Below are positions 9,304-20,100 of a stretch of 48,749 nt of DNA, piece after piece. Within the stretch, counting starts at the first letter, position 1; every line of letters begins with the position of its first letter. Location of the stretch: positions 1-48,749 of the forward strand of contig DAOVIO010000015.1 in assembly GCA_030673645.1 (NCBI GenBank). Direction: 5' to 3'. Under the pieces are notes generated by a model. The model was not told where the DNA came from, did no database searches, and saw only the letters and a list, made by a program, of their open reading frames with translations. The DNA comes from JAGLSB01 sp023135955 (lineage in GTDB: Bacteria > Bacteroidota > Bacteroidia > Bacteroidales > GCA-2748055). The translations under genes and the position numbers were made by a program.

Positions 9304-12300
9304 GAAGGTCGAGATTCAAGCTTTTAGAGCATATCAAAATATAGAAGATGGTACTTTTGATTTTGAAATAACTCATGAGAATAAAAATATTGTAGCTGAC
9401 TTTGTATCTATATATGCCCCTAACGGTTTTGGGAAAACATCTTTCTACGATGCTGTTGAGTATGGCATTACAAACAGTATTGATAGATTCATGAAGGGGT
9501 CAAACCCTAAAGATATTGCTGCGAACGAACGAAAAATTAATAAAAACAACAAAGGTGGGCAGTGCATATTAAGAAATAAGTACGTTAAAGACAACAATAT
9601 TGTTTCGGAAGTTCGACTATACACAGCGAATGGAGCAAAACCAATTATTAGGCAAGTACCCCGGAATAGTAGAAGTACAAGTTCTGATTTTCATTTCGAT
9701 AAAAACGAAATTAAGAATGAATATTTTCAAACCGTAATTCTTTCCCAAGAATGGATTGATGCCTTTTTAAAAGTCGATGACCCCAAAGATAGATATGACA
9801 AATTCATGAGTTATTTTGGAGATGGGGAAACCTCTGAATATTATAAAAACACAGTAAGCCTTATATCTTTATGTGATAGCAAATTAAAAGACTTATTCAA
9901 ACAATTACAGGGCAAACAGCTTGCACTAAACTTTGAAGGAGATAAAGAAATCCTAAAAAAAGTAAACAACAAGATTCGTGAACTAAATAGCTTTGGGGAA
10001 GAATTAAAGGTTATTGATGAATTTTATACGGAGGAAAAAGCAATAGCTTTAAGCAATTCTATAATAGAACGCATTACACAACTTGAGCTTAGTGAAAAAG
10101 AACAAGATACACTCAAGCAATTTATTGATGCTGTTTTTACCGGAAATGAAGCCATTGTAGGAATAGATACGTACTATCAGTTGAAAAAAAATAAACTACA
10201 GTTCGAAGAACAAAACAAGGAACTAAATGACCTTCTTAAAAAATACCAAGAAAAAAAGAAACTTCATTCTCATAAAGAAAGCTTATTAAAAAAACAGCAG
10301 ATTAATCTAAGAGATATAGAACAAATCGAAAGCCAACTCAAAATATTTCCATTATTTAAGAAGGTTTTGTCCGATATAAAAGAAAATGAACAGGAAATAA
10401 ATAAAGGAATTGGACGTAAGGGCATCATTGACAAAGAAATCAAATCTTTACAACTAGATGAAGCTAAGACTAAAACAGAAGTAACACAAATTCAAAAACA
10501 GAATGATTCTCAAAGTGAAGTTTTACAAAAGGCTAAAACATTGCATAAAAATACTAACAGTAACAATGTAAAGTTCATCAAATTAGTAAGAGAGATTCCG
10601 AAATTAAAAGAGCAAAATGAATCACTAACAAAAGATATTCAGTTTACTGAACTTGAAATAGACACAAACGAACAAGCCCTAAAAAGCATTAAAACAAGTA
10701 TTTATCCATCAGAGTATGATAAGGAATTTATTAAACACAAAGAACTTCTTGATAAAATTGAGAACCTATTAAAACAACAAAAACAAACAAATGATGATTT
10801 AGTTGGAATCAACAAAAAAATAAAAGAACAAGAAAAATTAACCAAGGATATAGAATCTTTTGTTGCAAAAGGCTCTGAAATAATAAATAAGGCACAAACT
10901 GAAACGTGTCCTTTATGTAGTCAAGAGTACAGTTCATTTGTAGAATTATCTGATAAAATATCAAGCAATAAATTTCTTTCCCAGGAATTAGCTGGATTCT
11001 TAAAAACAAGAAGCGATATCGAAACTAAAATTAGCGACATTGCTCAAAAAATTAAAGATAAAACGGAAATATTAAAGACTAACATTAACAATTCAATATC
11101 CGAAAAAAGAAAGGCTAATCAATTACAAAAAAACAAATTAAAAGACGATAATAATGCCTTAAATAAACTTGAAGAAGAAAAGAAACTTCTGCAAAAAGAT
11201 ATAGATGAGCTTAGTAAACTTTTAAATGAAAAATCATTTAAAGAATATACTATCGAGATTGATAGTACTATTAATGCAGATAAGATAAAAGTTACAGATC
11301 TAAAGAAATCACTAAACAAAATAGATTCCACATTAAAAGAACTCTATACCGAAAAAGAAAATATTAAACAAAAAGAAGGTGTTTTAGAGAAAACGATTGC
11401 AGAATTAAAAGATGATAGCAACTATAAAAATGTATTAACTTATTTTGAAACTAATTTTCTCGAACAAGAATTTACATTAGATAATCTTTCTGAAAAAAGA
11501 ACCGATTACGGCAAGGAACTTAAAATTACTTTATTTGACATTAATGGGCTGAATGACAGAATAAAAGAATTAGAGGATTTCTTAAAAGAAACTAATGAAG
11601 ATTCAACTACCAAGGAGTTACACGAGTTAAACATCAAAATTGAAACTATACAAAAGAGTCTTAAATTTTTTGCATTAGAAATCAAAAATAATTTAAGCCT
11701 AGAAGTAGGAGAACAAAGTAAGCTGGAGCTAACGGAAAAACTTGAAGATAATAAACGGCAAGAATTACAGAAAAACAAAACAACAAGAAATAAAATAGAA
11801 AATTTCAAATTATTAGAGAAGCTCAAACAAAATATAGAACCTTATTTGAAATATCAAATAGCTAAAAAGGAAGTCGCAGATTTAGAGAGCAAACATCAAT
11901 CTATTAAAAGCAATATCAAACCATTATTAGTAGCAGAGAAAGAAAAAGTTGCTGCGTATTTAAATAAAAAAGTTAGTTCATTCTTTTACACAGACTTAAT
12001 GAATGATTTGTATATAAGAATTGACCCTCATCCTGATTATAAGAAGATTAAATTCGATTGCGATTTTACCGAAGATAAACCGAAATTAAATGTTTGCCTT
12101 TACCAAGATGACACCGATGATAGTCCAATCATACCCAATCTATATTTCAGCACGGCACAACTAAACATATTAAGTTTAAGTATTTTTTTAGCTAAAGCAT
12201 TAAATGCAAAGGATGATGATGGAAATAGTATTGACAGTATTTTTATTGATGACCCTATTCAATCTTTGGATAGCATTAATATTTTATCGACCATAGATTT

Positions 12301-12454
12301 GTTGAGAAGCATTGTAGTGAATCAAGAGAAGCAAATTATTCTATCCACTCATGACGAGAACTTTCACAACTTACTGAAAAAGAAGATGCCCCCAAAGTTG
12401 TTTAAATCAAAATTTATGGAGTTAGAGACTTTTGGAAAGGTTAAACCTCAGTAA
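9293..12454 (+). CDS. SMC/Rad50-like ATPase of ABC-3C system
   Basis: Large ABC ATPase of 1053 residues with split head and long coiled coil. Walker A APNGFGKT is at residues 42-49 and Walker B FIDDPIQSLD at about 984-993 (D986, D987), followed by LSTHDENF as H-loop. The centre is a Lys/Glu-rich coiled coil with a Rad50-like zinc-hook motif CPLC at 539-542. This is the architecture of the ATPase component of ABC-three-component systems, where it senses foreign DNA or replication structures and licenses the effector. It is the last gene of the island, overlaps the middle component by 11 bases, and is followed by a terminator. The DNA is notably AT-rich. Confidence 0.87.
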   Translation: MKFKKVEIQAFRAYQNIEDGTFDFEITHENKNIVADFVSIYAPNGFGKTSFYDAVEYGITNSIDRFMKGSNPKDIAANERKINKNNKGGQCILRNKYVKDNNIVSEVRLYTANGAKPIIRQVPRNSRSTSSDFHFDKNEIKNEYFQTVILSQEWIDAFLKVDDPKDRYDKFMSYFGDGETSEYYKNTVSLISLCDSKLKDLFKQLQGKQLALNFEGDKEILKKVNNKIRELNSFGEELKVIDEFYTEEKAIALSNSIIERITQLELSEKEQDTLKQFIDAVFTGNEAIVGIDTYYQLKKNKLQFEEQNKELNDLLKKYQEKKKLHSHKESLLKKQQINLRDIEQIESQLKIFPLFKKVLSDIKENEQEINKGIGRKGIIDKEIKSLQLDEAKTKTEVTQIQKQNDSQSEVLQKAKTLHKNTNSNNVKFIKLVREIPKLKEQNESLTKDIQFTELEIDTNEQALKSIKTSIYPSEYDKEFIKHKELLDKIENLLKQQKQTNDDLVGINKKIKEQEKLTKDIESFVAKGSEIINKAQTETCPLCSQEYSSFVELSDKISSNKFLSQELAGFLKTRSDIETKISDIAQKIKDKTEILKTNINNSISEKRKANQLQKNKLKDDNNALNKLEEEKKLLQKDIDELSKLLNEKSFKEYTIEIDSTINADKIKVTDLKKSLNKIDSTLKELYTEKENIKQKEGVLEKTIAELKDDSNYKNVLTYFETNFLEQEFTLDNLSEKRTDYGKELKITLFDINGLNDRIKELEDFLKETNEDSTTKELHELNIKIETIQKSLKFFALEIKNNLSLEVGEQSKLELTEKLEDNKRQELQKNKTTRNKIENFKLLEKLKQNIEPYLKYQIAKKEVADLESKHQSIKSNIKPLLVAEKEKVAAYLNKKVSSFFYTDLMNDLYIRIDPHPDYKKIKFDCDFTEDKPKLNVCLYQDDTDDSPIIPNLYFSTAQLNILSLSIFLAKALNAKDDDGNSIDSIFIDDPIQSLDSINILSTIDLLRSIVVNQEKQIILSTHDENFHNLLKKKMPPKLFKSKFMELETFGKVKPQ

Positions 12455-12468
12455 TATATAAATATTAG

Positions 12469-12505
12469 AAGCCTGTAAAAAGCATCAAAAATGCAGGCTT
12501 TTTTT
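12469..12505 (+). terminator. Rho-independent terminator of the defence island
   Basis: The 7-base arms AAGCCTG (12469-12475) and CAGGCTT (12494-12500) can pair and are followed by a T run. It lies just past the stop of the SMC-like ATPase and ends the co-directional block. Confidence 0.8.
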
Positions 12506-12560
12506 ACACTAACGGAATATTTAACACTCACATTTTGTTTTTTTCAATAATATAGAAATA

Positions 12561-13472
12561 ATGTCCAAATATTTTCAACTAATCTTTCTGTTAATTCTCA
12601 CGCTTATATTTAATCAGTGTTCTGATGACATTGATTTACAATTCCATGACTATAAGAGCGAAAATGTTATAAATTCATTTTTAAGAAACGATTCTGTCGT
12701 ATTTTTAACCTTATCTAAATCTGGGCATATAAATAGTGGAGAAATTCTAAGAGTTGAGGATGCAAAAATTGCTCTGTTTCAAAATGATCTTTTCTTTGAC
12801 AGCCTTTATGATTCAGGTAACGGTATTTACAATTCCCGAAAGAAATTATCTGTAAATGCAGACTATAGAGTCTCAGTTTTAACCGAGAATAAAATCATTG
12901 AGGCTTATGACTACCTGCCTGAGAAACCTACCATTATGTCAATAAAACGAAAGGATAATGCGGGCATAAATGCGGATACCTATTATGGAACTGTTGAAGT
13001 TGAATTATATGATAAAAACCAACAACAGGAATATTACGAGATTGAAATTATTTATCTTAGCATTGAAGGAGAAAGGGAATATCCACTTTATCCTCGAAGC
13101 AATACTGACAAAGTAGTTCTTAACGAAAATCTCCCTTCTTATGCCGGATTCGAACCATTCCCTTTTTCGGATGAGCTGTTTAATGGAGATACGATAAAAA
13201 TTATCTTTGAATACTACACACCCCGGTTAATATCAAATGGAATCGAACAGGAGATAGATCCAGATTACTTTCTGATTGTAAAATTGCGAAAGACCAGTAA
13301 AGACTATTATCTATTCAGGAAATCTGTCATTAATCATTTTGAAAGCCAGCAGCCTGATTTTTGGAACGGTATCGGTAATCAAATAAATATCCATTCAAAT
13401 GTAGAAGGTGGTTTGGGAATTTTTGCCGGATATAGCGAAATAATTGATACATTATATTATAATAAGAAATGA
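12561..13472 (+). CDS. DUF4249 family outer-surface lipoprotein
   Basis: Lipoprotein of 303 residues that fits DUF4249, a Bacteroidota family found beside TonB-dependent receptors. The N-terminus is a lipoprotein signal ending in the lipobox LIFNQC, with the lipid-modified Cys at residue 20. The mature part is beta-rich, has the family's early motif with SFLRNDSVVFLTLSKS and ends with GGLGIFAGYSE. Its stop overlaps the start of the receptor gene (ATGA), so the two form one operon and probably one outer-membrane uptake complex in which this protein acts as an accessory lid or binding partner. Ligand unknown. Confidence 0.85.
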   Translation: MSKYFQLIFLLILTLIFNQCSDDIDLQFHDYKSENVINSFLRNDSVVFLTLSKSGHINSGEILRVEDAKIALFQNDLFFDSLYDSGNGIYNSRKKLSVNADYRVSVLTENKIIEAYDYLPEKPTIMSIKRKDNAGINADTYYGTVEVELYDKNQQQEYYEIEIIYLSIEGEREYPLYPRSNTDKVVLNENLPSYAGFEPFPFSDELFNGDTIKIIFEYYTPRLISNGIEQEIDPDYFLIVKLRKTSKDYYLFRKSVINHFESQQPDFWNGIGNQINIHSNVEGGLGIFAGYSEIIDTLYYNKK

Positions 13473-15757
13473 AGAGGCTGTTTTTAATATTTTTCATCCT
13501 CTACAGTAGTTTTTTAGCAACAGCTCAAAACCACCGGATTTATGGTATTATTAAAGATGCAATATCAGGAGAAGTATTAATTGGTGCAAACATTTATGAT
13601 ACGCTTTCTTTAAGAGGTACTGTTTCGAGCAAGGATGGCTTTTATTCGTTGGAGTTAAAATCCCCGACATCTTTTATAATTTATACTTATGTTGGTTATA
13701 AAAACCGAGCCCTTAAACTGAACCGTATTAATGATACTTTGATAAATATTTTTCTGACTCCAGGCAAAGAATTAGATGAAGTAAGTATTAGCCCCAAAAA
13801 GGAAAACATCAGCGTTTATTCCATAAGTAAAGAACAATTAGTGAATACGGCTGTTTTGGGTGGTGAACCAGATTTAATGAAATACCTGCAACTTTTACCC
13901 GGTATTCAGCCTGGAAATGAAGGAACCGGCAATATTCATGTCAGGGGAGGGGGACCAGGAGAAAATCTTGTATTGTTGGACAGAGTGCCACTTTATTATA
14001 TTAATCATCTTGGAGGGTTTGTATCCATTTTTAATCCTTATATTATTCATAATGCCAGTATTTATACTGGGAATTTTCCTGCAGAATACGGAGGGCGTAT
14101 TTCTTCAGCCCTGGATGTAACTATGAAGGATGGCAATGTGGAAAAGATCAAGGGTGAGGCCAGCATTGGACTCATTTCTTCAAAAATTGCCATGGACGGT
14201 CCACTGAAAAATGAAAAATTAAGCTTTGTATTATCAGCCCGCCGCACCTATCTGGATGCATTTCTAGTTCCATTTTTTAAACTGGTCTCACCGAAGGCTT
14301 CCCTGGGATACAATTTTTATGATCTTAACGGGAAGATCAATTACAGGATGAATGAAAAAAACACTTTTCAGGTATCGGCTTATTTTGGGGATGATAGATT
14401 AAGCTATAAGCATAAGGATGATAGTGAACTTTATAGTATGAAAAACATCTGGGGAAATTCGTTCATTAGTTTTCAGCATAAATCCATATTAAACAGCGCC
14501 ATTCAGGTAACAAACCAGCTTATCTTTTCGAGGTACAGGTTAAAGACAACACATCTTTTAGAATTAGATGAAACAAATGATAGAGAAAAGATAGAAGATC
14601 ATAAGTTTTTCTTTTCAGGTATTAGGGATGCGGGTATCAGGTCGGACTGGCTAATCAATATGTCTTCTTCCTGGGATGTTAAGACAGGCTTACACCTATT
14701 TTACCACAAGTTTGCTCCAGCAGTAGAAGGGGATATTATTCATAATAAAGGCAGTTTTTTTAACATAAGAGACCTTGAAAGCAATTACTACCTGGATAAC
14801 CTATTTTATGTTACTGATAAACTTGACATTCGGGGAGGGATGAGAGTAACTGCATATAAAAAAACTGAAAAAACCTGGTTTTTGACCGAACCAAGGTTCT
14901 CTACAACGTATCGCATAAAGGAAAATATTTCATTTATCAGTGCATGGTCCAGGATGTATCAATTTGTACATCAGTTAAAATCTACCGGCAATACTCTTAA
15001 TCCCGAAATCTGGTTACCAGTAATGGAAAACCTCCCTCCTTCCATGTCAGATATCGTTTCAATAGGGACATCCTTGGATATTAATGATTCGAAGTATAGT
15101 ATCCAGTTAGAGGCATATTACAGGGAGATGAATGAGCTTGTGGAGTATGCTGAGGGTGAGCTTTTTATCAGCAGTTCAACCAACTGGTATACAAAACTCG
15201 AATCTGGGGGTCTAGGAAAATCATATGGATTCGAATTGTTTTTAGAAAAGAAGGCAGGACAGTTAGAAGGGAATTTATCCTATTCTTTCTCAAGATCATT
15301 TAGGCAATTCAGTACGCTCAACAATGGTAAAGTTTTTTCATACAATTATGATCGTCCACATAGTATTAAATTAAACCTAAATTATCCTGTTAGTAAAAGA
15401 TTGAAGTTCAATTTTGTATGGATATGCATGTCAGGGCTTCCGATTACTGTTCCAATAGCTAAACAGGAAATTCTGGATACTCCTGTTGACATACTTGTGC
15501 CAGATGACGATGTATATATTTATTCGGAGAGAAACGCCTACAGGATAAAACCATATCACCGCATGGATATTGCAGTAAATTATACACCAAAAAACCGAAA
15601 AAGAGATTCTTCATGGTCCTTCTCTGTCTATAATGTATATAATCGAAAAAATCCGCTGTATTATAAATTTTACTATGACAGTTTTAATAAAATAGCCATC
15701 CAGGAAGCTTTTCTTTTTCCTATTATCCCTTCGTTCAGTTATAATGTAAAATTTTAA
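13469..15757 (+). CDS. TonB-dependent receptor with carboxypeptidase-regulatory-like domain
   Basis: Outer-membrane active transporter of 762 residues. A signal peptide (about residues 1-20, ending in TAQ) is followed by a carboxypeptidase D regulatory-like beta-sandwich (about 22-110), the plug domain (PGIQPGNEGTGNIHVRGGGPG near 145-165, with the NPYII/YGGRISS plug-end motifs) and a 22-strand-type barrel ending in an aromatic-rich C-terminus NVKF. It is of the short type that pairs with DUF4249 rather than the 1000-residue SusC type. Energised transport through TonB is known for the family. The substrate cannot be read from the sequence. Confidence 0.9.
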   Translation: MKRLFLIFFILYSSFLATAQNHRIYGIIKDAISGEVLIGANIYDTLSLRGTVSSKDGFYSLELKSPTSFIIYTYVGYKNRALKLNRINDTLINIFLTPGKELDEVSISPKKENISVYSISKEQLVNTAVLGGEPDLMKYLQLLPGIQPGNEGTGNIHVRGGGPGENLVLLDRVPLYYINHLGGFVSIFNPYIIHNASIYTGNFPAEYGGRISSALDVTMKDGNVEKIKGEASIGLISSKIAMDGPLKNEKLSFVLSARRTYLDAFLVPFFKLVSPKASLGYNFYDLNGKINYRMNEKNTFQVSAYFGDDRLSYKHKDDSELYSMKNIWGNSFISFQHKSILNSAIQVTNQLIFSRYRLKTTHLLELDETNDREKIEDHKFFFSGIRDAGIRSDWLINMSSSWDVKTGLHLFYHKFAPAVEGDIIHNKGSFFNIRDLESNYYLDNLFYVTDKLDIRGGMRVTAYKKTEKTWFLTEPRFSTTYRIKENISFISAWSRMYQFVHQLKSTGNTLNPEIWLPVMENLPPSMSDIVSIGTSLDINDSKYSIQLEAYYREMNELVEYAEGELFISSSTNWYTKLESGGLGKSYGFELFLEKKAGQLEGNLSYSFSRSFRQFSTLNNGKVFSYNYDRPHSIKLNLNYPVSKRLKFNFVWICMSGLPITVPIAKQEILDTPVDILVPDDDVYIYSERNAYRIKPYHRMDIAVNYTPKNRKRDSSWSFSVYNVYNRKNPLYYKFYYDSFNKIAIQEAFLFPIIPSFSYNVKF

Positions 15758-15931
15758 ACTGAGTATGTGTTGATAGAAGGAACTATGTTCATTTGAAGAA
15801 GAAAAAGCTTGGACTGATGACTATTATTCCTCTTCCCAACCCAGCCTTCCGTTTTCTTATGTAGACTCGTCATACTGTTATTGTTCATATTATTTATTCG
15901 TTTTATATGTCAATATGGAAATACAGCAAAA

Positions 15932-15951
15932 AATCCTCTAAAAAGAGGATT
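15932..15951. repeat. Perfect hairpin in the 255-base gap after the TonB receptor
   Basis: AATCCTCT (15932-15939) and AGAGGATT (15944-15951) form an 8-bp stem with a 4-base loop. No T run follows directly, though A's precede it, so it might terminate transcription weakly in either direction. The rest of the gap 15758-16012 holds no gene that I can support. Confidence 0.4.
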
Positions 15952-16012
15952 GACAAGTTTATTATTTATACTTACTTTTATTTAAAGTAATAATCACTAA
16001 TAAATAATACTT

Positions 16013-16420
16013 ATGAAAAGGTATGCGAGAATTATTATTGTTGGCACATTAGTATTTTTTGGACCAATACATATCAAGGCCCAATTAATAGAATATACTA
16101 CCGAAGATTCAACTTTTAAATATGACCTAGAATTTAAGTTTACAGGAGAAGTATTGAATTCAGTTGATTCCGTGTTTACAGTATCATGTATAATCGATGA
16201 ATCTATTCTTGAAAATGTAAGTACAGTAATTCTGAAATCTGGAAAAACTAAAGATCAACTCATTGAAAAAAGAATAGAACAAACTGATTTCAAGAATTCT
16301 CTATCAGGTGAAGGGAAGGTATATTTTGAAATTGGAACTGCAAATGAAGATTTGAGAGTGATAGAGGTTATGATTATTAAAGAAGATAATGAAATTGAAC
16401 TTAAACATATAAGATATTAA
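16013..16420 (+). CDS. Secreted hypothetical protein
   Basis: I do not recognise this 135-residue protein. It has a clear Sec signal peptide (positive MKRYAR, hydrophobic core, likely cleavage after KAQ near residue 24). The mature part alternates beta-type stretches with many Glu and Asp residues and has a single Cys. It is the first of three consecutive plus-strand genes for exported proteins, 22 bases before the next one, and may be co-transcribed with the large T9SS protein. Confidence 0.65.
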   Translation: MKRYARIIIVGTLVFFGPIHIKAQLIEYTTEDSTFKYDLEFKFTGEVLNSVDSVFTVSCIIDESILENVSTVILKSGKTKDQLIEKRIEQTDFKNSLSGEGKVYFEIGTANEDLRVIEVMIIKEDNEIELKHIRY

Positions 16421-16442
16421 TAGACATAAAAATAGACATAAT

Positions 16443-17168
16443 ATGAACTTAAGACATTTGGCACTTTTCGTGGGATTATTTTTCATTTCCTCACTTACTG
16501 CACAGGTAACTGACAACATTACCCAAGGATTTCTTTCGAAATTCAACAAATCAAGGCAGTCAAATTCATTGATTTCATTGGAATATGATTCAACTCTCTC
16601 TGTGTCTTGTATGGGAATAGAAGAAGAATATAATAAAAAATCTAAACTCACAGATGATTATTTAAGGTCCGTTTTAAGGAGCAATGGGAATTTTGATTAC
16701 AATATTAATCTTGTTGAAATTGAGACAAGAAATATTGAAGAGACCTTAAATAAATCTATTGAATCAATTAACACTAGTCTAGTAAACATTCTTAACAATC
16801 CAAATATTAATAGGGTTGGAGTTTGGTCTAGAAAAACAGGTCACAAACATAGTATTTTACTTCTTTTTACTCAGAACTATGTCATTTTTGACAAATATTT
16901 TAAGTATGAAATTGTGTCAACCACCGAGGGTTATGATGAATACATTATTTTGTCCGGTAGATCCATGAATAAAGATGTGAATTATAAGTTGTATTCACAC
17001 AACAAATCTATTCTAACAAATGACAAGTCTTTAGTTCTTGATCAAGAAGATAAATTTCAATTGAGGATAAACATTTCTTGCAAAACTAGCAAGAATCCTG
17101 TTTTCGTAGAATTTTTAAGTAAGGATGGGGCAATTATATCTCTAGTAGACCTTAACATTAATCAATGA
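16443..17168 (+). CDS. Secreted protein with a possible degenerate CAP domain
   Basis: Exported protein of 241 residues with a signal peptide ending in SLTAQ (about residue 21). The mature N-terminus FLSKFNKSRQSN followed by LEYDSTLS matches the opening of bacterial CAP/SCP domains, where a start helix is followed by a 'leu-x-tyr-asp' segment. LNNPNINRVGVW resembles the later CAP motif that ends in 'gly-val-gly'. The usual CAP metal-site histidines are not in their expected places, so it would be a divergent or inactive form. It ends one base before the next ORF begins, which suggests co-expression with the large T9SS protein. Confidence 0.6.
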   Translation: MNLRHLALFVGLFFISSLTAQVTDNITQGFLSKFNKSRQSNSLISLEYDSTLSVSCMGIEEEYNKKSKLTDDYLRSVLRSNGNFDYNINLVEIETRNIEETLNKSIESINTSLVNILNNPNINRVGVWSRKTGHKHSILLLFTQNYVIFDKYFKYEIVSTTEGYDEYIILSGRSMNKDVNYKLYSHNKSILTNDKSLVLDQEDKFQLRINISCKTSKNPVFVEFLSKDGAIISLVDLNINQ

Positions 17169-17169
17169 T

Positions 17170-20100
17170 ATGAAATCACTCCAACTCATAATAGTTTTAT
17201 CGTTTATTTCAATATTATCTTACCCTCAGGGTAGTAATATTTATTATAAATATACAGGGAATGCTTCAGCTTCAGATATACTAGGCCACGAGTTATACAC
17301 ACTTACCAAAACAGGTGGAGGAGATATAGCAATGGCATATGTAACCATACAACACACTGTAACCAGCAATATTGAGAATAATATTCAATCTGTAAGTAGT
17401 CATAATATAATCTGTAGCCCATCAGTTACAATACCGCTACCACAACCTGATTTATATGGTAACCAAGTTGTAAGTTTTGAAGTTATAGGTCCTTTGTCTG
17501 TTTTACAAGTGGAAAAGACATACACTGCGTATACAGATGTTAACATTCCTGCTTTTTTCTTTCTTGATGGTTTTCCTCTTCCATCAGGATCTGTTCCCGC
17601 TGATATATTAGTTTATCTTAGTCCTACCACTAAAATTCAATCAAATAACAGTTCAATTTTAGCTGAAGCTCAGTCTATTACAACTGGTTGTATGAATTTG
17701 ACAGAAGCGGTTGAGGAAATTGCAAAATGGGTAAGAGGCAACATTACTTATATGGTAAGTGTTCCTCAGGATGCTGTGAGCGTTTATAATAACAGGACTG
17801 GTAATTGTGAAGGATTCACCAATTTATCAATCGCTTTTCTAAGAAGCCTAGGTATCCCAGTTAGATATGTAAGTGGATTTACTTTACCAGGAAGCTATCA
17901 ATACCCCTTCCCAGGTGGAGCTTATATTGCTGGTGGTGGGCTAGCTGGAGCTCATGCTATACATGAAATATATTATCCATCTATTGATAATTGGGTTCGG
18001 GGAGATGGACAGGGAACTGTTCATTATACGAATCAAAATTTCATTAAAGAAGCTCATGGCCCAGACACTGAAGCAACAGGATTTAAAGTAACTTTTTCGT
18101 ATAGTTCGGGAAGCCCCCCTCCCCAAGTAAATTTCTCAAGAAGTATAAATACTACCATTGGATCTGTATTTGCAAATTATTCATATGTATCCCATCATAA
18201 TTTTGGGGGAAGTAATTCGGGTGAGCATCTATTTGCTGTTGATAATAGTGCTTATCCTGTTGGTATATATGATGATGTTGAAATTACTGAAGGAACAGCA
18301 AATTTTTCACCAGGAAATATTGTTAGTTTCACAGCAGATTTTACATCAGGTTGGGGTGATACTTATGCAACAGAGTGGGACTGGACAATGATTCTCCATC
18401 ACACTGGAGGAACATATCTTTATCATGAGGGCCTAAATCTACCTGATTTGGGGAACCAATCTATCTGGAACTTTACAAGTAGTCTGTCCCTCCCGAATTA
18501 TGATTGGGTAAGAGACTTTAATGGAAATATTTATGGATTAGTACAGGCTACGTCTACTGATAATAATGGAGAGTATAATACAGGAGAATTTCCAATAAGT
18601 ATCAATTACAAGCCCAGTACACCCCAAATAAACATTTTAAACCATTCGAACTCATCCATCAATCTTGAATATCATACTATTGGAGCAACAGCGTATGATA
18701 TTTTTTACGGTAATTCTGATCTATTCGATAGTTATGCAGGTACATATGCATTTGAAGGTAATAGTCCGATTGATGTAGATGAGAATACTAGTTTTACATT
18801 GAGCAATCTGGAGTCACCAACATATATCACCCTTAAGGCAACAAATGCCTATGGTGAGAGCGATTTAGCAGATCCCATTGCATTCTGTGAATATGCCCGA
18901 CTACCCTATACTACTGGTTTTGAGAGTGGATTGGATAAATATTGGAGTACAAAGAGAGACAAAAGCACCAACAGGGTTACAACAACAAGTTCATATAGTC
19001 CTCATGGTGGATCTAGCCATCTTATTATGGATGGCACACCATCCCAATACTATACTAACTCAGCAGATCTTCATTTAAACCTAAAAAATGAGAAAAACGT
19101 TTTACTCGATTTTTGGTGGAAAGAATTTGGTGATGAAACGCATTCTCAGGATGGTATCTATATTTCTAACGACGGTGGTATAAACTTCGTTAAGATATAT
19201 GATTTCGAAGGTAGTTCTGTTACAAATAATACTTGGAAAAATATCATTTTGGATTTACGGGATCTTGCCATTCAAAGCGGCTTTTCACTTTCCGACCTAT
19301 TTGTTGTAAGATTTCAGCAATACGACAACTATGCCATTACGACTGATGGCTTTGCTTTCGATGATATCTCTGTCTATTGCGGAATTTCATCAAGTGCATC
19401 AAAAGATGCATTATTGTGCTTAAACCAGAATCCTAGTTATTTGTATATGACAGACCATAATTATGGGTCGGATCCTCATTTTTATTCTAATGAATGGACC
19501 CATGGAGGTTATAAAACAACCAAAAGAAGTCTTATTGATCTGAATATTTCAGAAATCCCACCGGGCGCAATCATTGAAAATGCAGAGCTATCATTATATG
19601 CTTACAATGATTCTTACTATAATAATTGGCATATGAATTTTTCGCTCATGGGAAATCCTTATATATTCAATGCCAGTTATTTAAAAAGGATTACAGAGCC
19701 CTGGGATGAGAATACAGTAACATGGAACAACCAACCCTCCACCACGTCTCAATCTCAAGCTTCTCTTAATGAATCCACAAGCCATGGGGAGAATTACCTG
19801 AATATCGATATTACACAATTGGTGCAAGAAATGGTTGAAGATCCGGACAATAGTTTTGGATTGATGCTAATCTTACAATCCGAACTCAATTATGCTCAAT
19901 TGGCTTTCTGTTCGAGTGATCATCCAGACGAATCCAAGCATCCCCAAATTTATATTAATTATTCAATTCCAACCTTGCAAACATCACCATTTAGTACAAG
20001 CAAAGACGCAATGGTATTGCTACACACAAAACCGGGATATGAATATTGTGCAAATACAAATTATGGTACTTACGATAGGTTTGTTGCTGATGAATGGACC

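Noticed and set aside
15758..16012. A gene in the gap after the TonB receptor
   Set aside because: Only short frames with early stops are present; just a hairpin is supported.
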